Source: Pseudoxanthomonas yeongjuensis
GTDB taxonomy: Bacteria; Pseudomonadota; Gammaproteobacteria; Xanthomonadales; Xanthomonadaceae
DNA: 64,000 nucleotides
NCBI RefSeq assembly: GCF_010093345.1
Contig: NZ_PDWT01000006.1
Coordinates: forward strand, 62,001-126,000
Direction of reading: 5' to 3'
The notes beneath the pieces were generated by a model. That model saw nothing but the letters and a program-made list of their open reading frames with translations, made no database searches and was not told the origin of the DNA. Numbering within the stretch: the first letter of the stretch is position 1; the number at the start of each line of letters is the position of its first letter. Made by a program: the position numbers and the translations under genes. Positions 58,941 through 64,000 of this stretch are shown here, in pieces.

Positions 58941-59878
58941 GACTTGTCTCCCGTCGGTGGTACGAAGCCGAGTGGAAGTCCTGCATCCGGCGTGAAGCCA
59001 TACAGCGGCTCGCCCGGCAGCGCATCAATCAGAATGCGCCGCACTTCAAGCAGTCGCGACAGGTCGATGCCTACGCTGATACCCATGGCCTGCAGCATGA
59101 ATACGAGGTCTTCGGTCACGATGTTGCCCGATGCGCCAGGCGCGAAGGGGCAGCCTCCCAGCCCGCCCAGTGAACTGTCGAATGTGGTGATGCCGGACTC
59201 GATGCCTGCCAGTACGTTCGCCAGGCCCAAGCCACGGGTGTTGTGCAGATGCAGACCGTTCAGCGAGCTGCTTCCCACTGCATGCTTGACGGCCGCCACC
59301 AACCGTCTTACCTGTGCCGGGTTCGCGTAGCCGGTCGTATCCGACAGACCGACCTCGTCGCAGCCCGCCTGCATCAGGGCTTCCGCCAGTTCCACCACTT
59401 TGGACTCGGCTACCTCGCCCTCGATCGTGCAACCGAACGCCGTTGAGATGCCCCCCTCGAAGTGGGGCCGCTCGCCCGATGGCAGGCCACCGAGCAACCG
59501 GGCGATGGCACGAACATCATCCAGGACCTGCGCGTGCGTGCGGCGCAGGTTCTTCAGGCTGTGCGATTCCGATGCGGACAGCGGCAGTGTGACCTTGTGG
59601 ACACCGGCCTGCACCGCGGCTTCGGCGCCTTTGAGGTTGGGCACCAAAGCGGCCACGGTCAGGCCGGGTATCCCCCGCGCGTGAGCCACCAACTCGGCGG
59701 TATCGGCCAGTTGCGGCAATATTTTCGCGGGCACGAAGCTGCCAACCTCGATCTCGCGCACGCCGGCCGTCGCCTCCGCGGTAATCCAGGCTTTCTTGGC
59801 CGCCAGCGGCATTATCCGCTTGATGCTCTGCAAGCCATCGCGTGGGCCAACTTCACTGATCAGAATCGATATGGTCAT
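58937..59878 (-). CDS. Hydroxymethylglutaryl-CoA lyase family enzyme
   Basis: 313 residues, normal for the DRE-TIM HMG-CoA-lyase group. 'ISEVGPRDGLQ' supplies R13 and D14, 'GLHLHNTRGLGLANV' the two metal histidines, and 'GLGGCPFAPGASGNIVTED' the signature cysteine. The family cleaves 3-hydroxy-3-methyl acyl-CoA thioesters to acetyl-CoA and a keto acid. With LeuCD-like and CoA-transferase partners it may act on citramalyl-CoA or a related malyl-type thioester rather than HMG-CoA itself; no leucine-degradation genes (acyl-CoA dehydrogenase, carboxylase) are present. Its ATG overlaps the LeuD stop (ATGA) and its stop overlaps the CoA-transferase start. Confidence 0.86.
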   Translation of the reverse strand: MTISILISEVGPRDGLQSIKRIMPLAAKKAWITAEATAGVREIEVGSFVPAKILPQLADTAELVAHARGIPGLTVAALVPNLKGAEAAVQAGVHKVTLPLSASESHSLKNLRRTHAQVLDDVRAIARLLGGLPSGERPHFEGGISTAFGCTIEGEVAESKVVELAEALMQAGCDEVGLSDTTGYANPAQVRRLVAAVKHAVGSSSLNGLHLHNTRGLGLANVLAGIESGITTFDSSLGGLGGCPFAPGASGNIVTEDLVFMLQAMGISVGIDLSRLLEVRRILIDALPGEPLYGFTPDAGLPLGFVPPTGDKS

Positions 59879-60501
59879 GTCTCGTAGATCCAGGGTCGAC
59901 GTTCACGGTCCCGTTCAAGGAAGGCTTCGATCCGTGCCTTTCCCTCCAGCGTCAGATCGATTTCGTCGAGGCCCGCCAGCAACATCTGGCGCGCGTAACC
60001 GTCGATGGGAAACGCCAGTCCGGTTCCGTCCGGCGCAACGATTCTCTGCGCCTCCAGATCCACGGTGAGGCGTGCGCCGGGCGGATCGGCTGCCAGCTTG
60101 GATGCAAGCTCGGCGATCGCTTCGCCGGACAGCTGCACCGGCACGATGCCATTCCGGACGCAGTTGTTGAAGAAAATGGGGGCGAAGCTGGAGGCGATCA
60201 CCACACGAAATCCATAGCCGACCAGCGCCCAGGCTGCATGCTCGCGGCTCGAACCGCAGCCGAAGTTCTGGCCGCCAAGAAGGATCTTGGCATTGCGATA
60301 GATCGGCTGGTTGAGAATGAAGGCCGGATCGGGTTCGCGACCGCCTGCTTCCCGATAGCGCCAACCGGAGAACAGGCCGCCGGCCAAAACTTCCGGATCG
60401 GCCGACACCATCTCCCGCGACGGGATGATGGCGTCGGTGTCGACGTTGTCGCGCAGCAGCGGTGCCGCGATAGCAGTAAGGGTGCCGTCGAATTTGATCA
60501 A
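59875..60501 (-). CDS. LeuD-like small subunit of a hydro-lyase (isopropylmalate isomerase family)
   Basis: 208 residues, full length for LeuD. 'LLRDNVDTDAIIPSREM' and 'ILLGGQNFGCGSSREHAAWALVGYGFRVVIASSFAPIFFNNCVRNG' are the strongly conserved swivel-domain motifs, the latter with the substrate-loop arginine. The start is TTG at 60501, ten bases after the LeuC stop, with GAGGG upstream. LeuCD relatives include citraconate/2-methylmalate, dimethylmaleate and homoaconitate hydratases. leuA and leuB are not here, so a catabolic hydratase is more likely than leucine synthesis. Confidence 0.86.
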   Translation of the reverse strand: MIKFDGTLTAIAAPLLRDNVDTDAIIPSREMVSADPEVLAGGLFSGWRYREAGGREPDPAFILNQPIYRNAKILLGGQNFGCGSSREHAAWALVGYGFRVVIASSFAPIFFNNCVRNGIVPVQLSGEAIAELASKLAADPPGARLTVDLEAQRIVAPDGTGLAFPIDGYARQMLLAGLDEIDLTLEGKARIEAFLERDRERRPWIYET

Positions 60502-60511
60502 GCCCCGGCCC

Positions 60512-61960
60512 TCAACGCGCCCACGCGCGAGCGTCTGCGATGTGGCCGGCCAGGGCGCTGGCGGCGACGGTTTCCGGACTGGCTATATGCGTGCGCGTGC
60601 GCGGACCCTGCCTGCTTTCGAAGTTCCGGTTTGTGGAGGAAACGACGCGCTCATTGGCCCCGAAGCTCTCGCCGCCGGCGTAGAAGCACATCGAACAACC
60701 CGACTCGCGCCATTGGAAACCCGCCTCCACGAAGACGCGGTCCAGCCCTTCGGCCTCGGCCTGCAGGCGTACCTGGGTCGATCCGGGTACGCATATGGCA
60801 CGCACGCCCTCTGCCACGCGACGACCCCTGAGTAGCCCAGCCGCGCGCCTGAGATCTGAAATCCTGCTGTTGGTGCACGAGCCAATGAATGCGCCATGGA
60901 TCCTCAGATCGGCCATGCGCGTGTCCGCCTTGAGATCCATGTAGTCCAAGGCACGATCGTAAGCCTCGCGCTTGCCTTGTGCCGCCTCGTGGCGCGGCAC
61001 CTGGCCATCGACGCGAACCGCGTGCTGGGGGCTCGTTCCCCAGGTGACCATGGGCGCCAGGTCTCCGGAATCGATAATGATCTCGCAATCAAACGTGGCT
61101 GCGTTTCCACTCACGAGTTCGCGCCAGTTGCCCAGCGCACGCTTCCATGCCTCCCCGCCCGGGGCATAGGGCCGACCCGAGAGATATTCGAAAGTCTTCA
61201 TATCCGGGGCGATCAGCGCAGTCACTACAGCGAACTCCGCGGCCATGTTGCACAGAGTAAGGCGGGCTTCGATATCGAGCGCACGTACCGTGCTGCCGGC
61301 AAATTCCACCGCATACCCGCTGCCCCCGCCCGACCCAAGGCGCGAGATCAGCGACAGGCTCATGTCCTTGGCGGTCACCCCATCGGGCAGATTGCCTTCG
61401 AAACACACACGCATGGTCTTCGGCTTGTGCACACGGAGTGTCCCGGTGGCCAGCGCATGCTCGGCCTCGGTCGAACCGATGCCCCATGCGAATGCACCCA
61501 GCGCACCCTGGGTGCAGGTATGGCTATCGGGGCACACGAGCGTGACGCCAGGCAGCACGATACCCAACTCGGGCGAGATGACGTGGACGATTCCCTGCTC
61601 CGGAGTGTTGATGTCGAACAGACGGATCCCAGCGTCGATGGCGCGTCTGCGCGTTTCCACGATCAGCGTCTGCCCGCCGGGCACCCGGGTGGCGTCGCCC
61701 CGTCCCGGCACAGTCTCGACGATATGGTCCATCGTGCAGAACGTTCGCGATGGATGCGCGACAGGACGCTGCGCTGCATGCAGCTTGCGCAATGCGACCG
61801 CGCCGGTTCGCTCGTGAAGCAAGATCCGGTCGATGGCGATGAGCGCAGCGCCGTCCTCGAAGTCGGTAACCACATGCTGGGCCCAGAGCTTCTCGAACAG
61901 GGTGGTTCCATCAGCCTGATCGAAGCCCACCCCACCCTCTCCGCTTTTCGCCTGTTGCAC
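60512..61960 (-). CDS. LeuC-like large subunit of a hydro-lyase (4Fe-4S)
   Basis: 482 residues. 'LWAQHVVTDFEDGAALIAIDRILLHE' and 'DSHTCTQGALGAFAWGIGSTEAEHALATGTL' are LeuC/aconitase motifs; the cluster cysteines are in 'DSHTCTQG', 'IGSCTNSRISDLRRAA' and 'ESGCSMCFYAGGE'. In LeuC the last segment normally reads GCSMCLAMN; here it differs after the cysteines, near the substrate pocket, which supports another substrate. GTG start at 61960 has GAGGG upstream and follows the hydantoinase stop by nine bases. It should dehydrate or hydrate a branched hydroxy-dicarboxylate. Confidence 0.86.
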   Translation of the reverse strand: MQQAKSGEGGVGFDQADGTTLFEKLWAQHVVTDFEDGAALIAIDRILLHERTGAVALRKLHAAQRPVAHPSRTFCTMDHIVETVPGRGDATRVPGGQTLIVETRRRAIDAGIRLFDINTPEQGIVHVISPELGIVLPGVTLVCPDSHTCTQGALGAFAWGIGSTEAEHALATGTLRVHKPKTMRVCFEGNLPDGVTAKDMSLSLISRLGSGGGSGYAVEFAGSTVRALDIEARLTLCNMAAEFAVVTALIAPDMKTFEYLSGRPYAPGGEAWKRALGNWRELVSGNAATFDCEIIIDSGDLAPMVTWGTSPQHAVRVDGQVPRHEAAQGKREAYDRALDYMDLKADTRMADLRIHGAFIGSCTNSRISDLRRAAGLLRGRRVAEGVRAICVPGSTQVRLQAEAEGLDRVFVEAGFQWRESGCSMCFYAGGESFGANERVVSSTNRNFESRQGPRTRTHIASPETVAASALAGHIADARAWAR

Positions 61961-61969
61961 GCCAAGCCC

Positions 61970-63439
61970 TCAGTAAGGGCGCTTGAGGTACTGCCCACCC
62001 GGTTCGCCCACGATCCGGCCGTTCTCGCAGATCAGGTTTCCGCGCAGGTAGGTGGACACGATCTTGCCCTGTAATTCCAGGCCCTCGAAGGGGGTATAAC
62101 CCTGGGCAGACGCGGAATCTTCGGCTCGCACGACAAAGGTCTGCTGCGGATCGAAAAGCACGATATCGGCGTCATAGCCCGGCGCCAGGTCGCCCTTGCT
62201 CTTCAACCCGAATCGCTGCGCCGGATTCGACGAGGTCAGCTCGGCCATGCGGTTCAGCGACAGGCCCCGTCTGCGGCCCTCGGTATGCAATGCCGAGAGC
62301 AGATACTCGGCACCCCCGAAGCCGGACTTGGCCAGGAAGATGTCCTCTGGCTGGTCGGAATCGACCTTCAACTCGTGCTTGCAGCAGGCGTGGTCGGAGC
62401 ACACCCAGTCAAGCTTGCCCTCAAGCAACTTTTCCCAGAGGTATTCAACATCCTCGCGCGCGCGGATGGGCGGATTGACCTTGGCGCAGGCGCCGGCGGG
62501 GGCGTCGTAATCAAGCACCAGGTGGGCGATGGTGACTTCGCGGCGGAAATCCACGTGCGGGAAGGCCTCGGCCATCTTGAGCGCGGCGTCGAGCGCCTTG
62601 CGTCCCGACAGATGGAGAAGGTTGATGTTCGTGCATTCGGTTTCGTGCGCGAGATAGGCAGCGATGCAGACCGCCAGTCCTTCGGAATGGGGCGGACGTG
62701 CGGCGCTGTAGGCACGCAAGCCTGTCAGCTTGCCTTCCTCGCGCACGATTTTGGTGTAAGCGGCCATGATTTCAGGCGTCTCGCAGTGCAGGCTGAGCGA
62801 AATGCTGTCCCGGCGGTCCGGATACGCGCGCATCGCTTCCTTTACCCCGCGCATGACGAACTCGAAGTGCGCCACGTCGTACTTCTCGTCCTGACCGATC
62901 ATCAGGAATTTGTGCTGGTGGTCGGAGGCCCCGTGCAGGCCATAGCCGCCATAGAACATGAAGATCTTGAACGAGGTCACCCCGAACTTCTCGATCAGCA
63001 TCGGGATCTCGCCGATTTGGTGCTTGTCTACCGGCGCCAGATGATAGGCATAGTCGACGTAGAACCGCCCTTCGCTCGTGGCCAGCACTTCGGGGAAGAA
63101 CGCTTCGTATGGGCCACCCTTGTTGAGGTAGTACTGGCCGGTCCGCATGTAATTGAGGCTGGAGGTAACGCCGCCCTGGGCGGCTGCCTTGCTCTCGGTC
63201 AGGGCATCCTGCTGCAAGGGCGAGTAGATGCCGGTATGCATGTGCGCATCTACCAGCCCCGGGAATGCGAGGCGGCCCTTGCCGTCCACCACCCTGGCGG
63301 CCTTGGCGGGATCGATGCCTGGCCCGGTGGCCACGATCTTCCCCTCTGCAATGGCGATATCGCCCCGTTCGACGCCGTCGGCACCCGGCCGGACGATCTG
63401 TACGTTCTGGATCAGCAGGTCGAACGTTTCGTCATGCAT
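61970..63439 (-). CDS. Hydantoinase/dihydropyrimidinase-like cyclic amidohydrolase
   Basis: 489 residues from ATG 63439. Metal ligands H66 and H68 in 'GLVDAHMHTG', the carboxylated-lysine candidate K158 in 'GVTSFKIFMFYGG', histidines in 'SISLSLHCETPE' and 'INLLHLSGRK', and the aspartate in 'WVCSDHACC' give the binuclear site of the hydantoinase/dihydroorotase/allantoinase group. These open cyclic amides, imides or ureides. It is the first gene of the five-gene operon, behind operator copy 3, so it probably does the first cytoplasmic step. Hydantoin, dihydropyrimidine and imide substrates are all possible. No carbamoylase or half-amidase gene is in the window. Confidence 0.86.
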   Translation of the reverse strand: MHDETFDLLIQNVQIVRPGADGVERGDIAIAEGKIVATGPGIDPAKAARVVDGKGRLAFPGLVDAHMHTGIYSPLQQDALTESKAAAQGGVTSSLNYMRTGQYYLNKGGPYEAFFPEVLATSEGRFYVDYAYHLAPVDKHQIGEIPMLIEKFGVTSFKIFMFYGGYGLHGASDHQHKFLMIGQDEKYDVAHFEFVMRGVKEAMRAYPDRRDSISLSLHCETPEIMAAYTKIVREEGKLTGLRAYSAARPPHSEGLAVCIAAYLAHETECTNINLLHLSGRKALDAALKMAEAFPHVDFRREVTIAHLVLDYDAPAGACAKVNPPIRAREDVEYLWEKLLEGKLDWVCSDHACCKHELKVDSDQPEDIFLAKSGFGGAEYLLSALHTEGRRRGLSLNRMAELTSSNPAQRFGLKSKGDLAPGYDADIVLFDPQQTFVVRAEDSASAQGYTPFEGLELQGKIVSTYLRGNLICENGRIVGEPGGQYLKRPY

Positions 63440-63581
63440 CTCGATACATCTCCGAATATAGAGTCAGATTTCCGCCGGTTTTCGCCCCCTACCTGCGAAA
63501 CGGGGTTACATGTCCGGAGGTCGGTCGACCCGATGCCCATGCCCCTCGCCCGAGGGCATCAAGTTCAATTTCAGAACTAAG

Positions 63582-63603
63582 ATAACCTAGTTTATTATTT
63601 AGT
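63582..63603. promoter_or_regulatory. Operator copy 3 of the GntR-linked regulon
   Basis: ATAACCTAG-TTTA-TTATTTAGT, weaker dyad than copies 1 and 2 but aligned with them, lying in the divergent region between the hydantoinase operon and the GntR gene. A longer overlapping dyad CTAAG...TTTAG spans 63577-63602. Confidence 0.55.
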
Positions 63604-63713
63604 GAAATGCTGCCCATCCTTGCTCCCACCGGCGCCCCTCCTTCGGCCTGTGCCCGGTCACGTGCAGCCCGTGCCGATAGCCGCGCCGCAACGGCCATGG
63701 CAGACTTACCCGG

Positions 63714-64000
63714 ATGAGAACCAAGAAAGCACCAGCAGTTGCACGGACCACCGGTCAGCCGGCGGCCGCGGGGCCACGTGCCCGACCGATAGGCGTTGGC
63801 ATGGTCACGCCCAAGCTTGCCCATCTGGTCGCAGACCGGATGCGCGAACAGATCGCCAACGGCGAACTGAAGAATGGCGACACGCTGCCACCCGAGGCCG
63901 AGTTGTTGCGGCAATTCAACGTCTCGCGCCCGATCATGCGCGAAGCGCTGCGCGTGCTTGAGGCGGAGAATTTGATCCAGCTAGGACGCGGCGCGCGCGC
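63714..64000 (+). CDS. GntR-family (FadR-type) regulator, C-terminus outside window
   Basis: The first 95 residues are inside the window. After a basic lead (about residues 1-28) a GntR winged helix is clear: 'KLAHLVADRMREQIANGEL', 'GDTLPPEAELLRQFNVSRPIMREALRVLEAENLI'. The 'SRPIMREALRVLEAENLI' form is that of the FadR subfamily, whose C-terminal helical domains bind organic acids. It is divergent from the hydantoinase operon with operator copy 3 between them, so it is the natural regulator of the three promoters. ATG 63714 is the longest start with a full domain; ATG 63801 is possible. Confidence 0.85.
   Translation, partial: MRTKKAPAVARTTGQPAAAGPRARPIGVGMVTPKLAHLVADRMREQIANGELKNGDTLPPEAELLRQFNVSRPIMREALRVLEAENLIQLGRGAR

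Noticed and set aside
58937-61960. Reading LeuCD plus lyase as leucine biosynthesis or degradation
   Set aside because: leuA and leuB are missing, as are the acyl-CoA dehydrogenase and carboxylase of leucine breakdown; the CoA-transferase and hydantoinase fit neither.

Overview
The window looks like chromosomal DNA of a high-GC gammaproteobacterium, most probably Xanthomonadaceae (Lysobacter/Luteimonas/Pseudoxanthomonas type). The grounds are the many TonB-dependent receptors, several GTG/TTG starts, family-typical REP-like repeats and the mix of peptide- and polymer-degrading enzymes. This placement is inference from gene content, not from a marker gene. No rRNA, tRNA, CRISPR array or intact insertion sequence was seen.

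Region A (1-30.5 kb) is an island for scavenging peptidoglycan peptides, D-amino acids and peptides. It holds a diaminopimelate decarboxylase coupled to a serine hydrolase, an Oar-type TonB receptor with a transglutaminase-like protein, and a muropeptide operon (NlpC/P60 hydrolase, L-Ala-D/L-Glu epimerase, RpiR regulator, YkuD-like protein, dicarboxylate/amino-acid symporter). Next come a TIGR01782-like receptor flanked by 61-bp direct repeats, a group III truncated globin, a DUF2945 protein and a serine hydrolase. The last part is a D-amino-acid block: YkvI-like transporter, DgcN-like DUF1611 protein, TonB receptor, D-aminoacylase-like protein, POT transporter, DgcA-like racemase and a membrane serine hydrolase, beside an XRE-cupin regulator. 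Two near-identical promoter/operator elements precede the two main transcription units of this block, and a third related element precedes the regulator gene.

Region B (30.9-48.4 kb) is an exopolysaccharide locus, almost all on the minus strand: Wza-type export lipoprotein, DUF218 protein, GT4 glycosyltransferase, polymerase-like membrane protein, Wzx-type flippase, two Tat-exported beta-helix proteins, an asparagine-synthetase-like enzyme without a glutaminase domain, a QueC-like PP-loop protein, a Wzc-type kinase, a WecA transferase fused to a degenerate WecB-like domain, and a Wzb-type phosphatase. A second QueC-like paralogue lies outside it at about 50.2 kb.

Region C (48.6-52.9 kb) holds a VOC protein, a haem-oxygenase-like diiron protein, the second QueC-like gene, a decayed alpha/beta-hydrolase and an exported cupin-like protein.

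Region D (53-64 kb) is a catabolic regulon. A TonB receptor, a Tat-exported flavoprotein and a five-gene operon (hydantoinase-like, LeuC-like, LeuD-like, HMG-CoA-lyase-like, family III CoA-transferase) lie behind three promoters that share a 22-bp element. A FadR-type GntR regulator is divergent from the operon and runs off the window end. The enzyme set fits opening of a cyclic imide or amide, followed by conversion of an unsaturated branched dicarboxylate through a malyl-CoA-type thioester; this is the best candidate here for an undescribed pathway.
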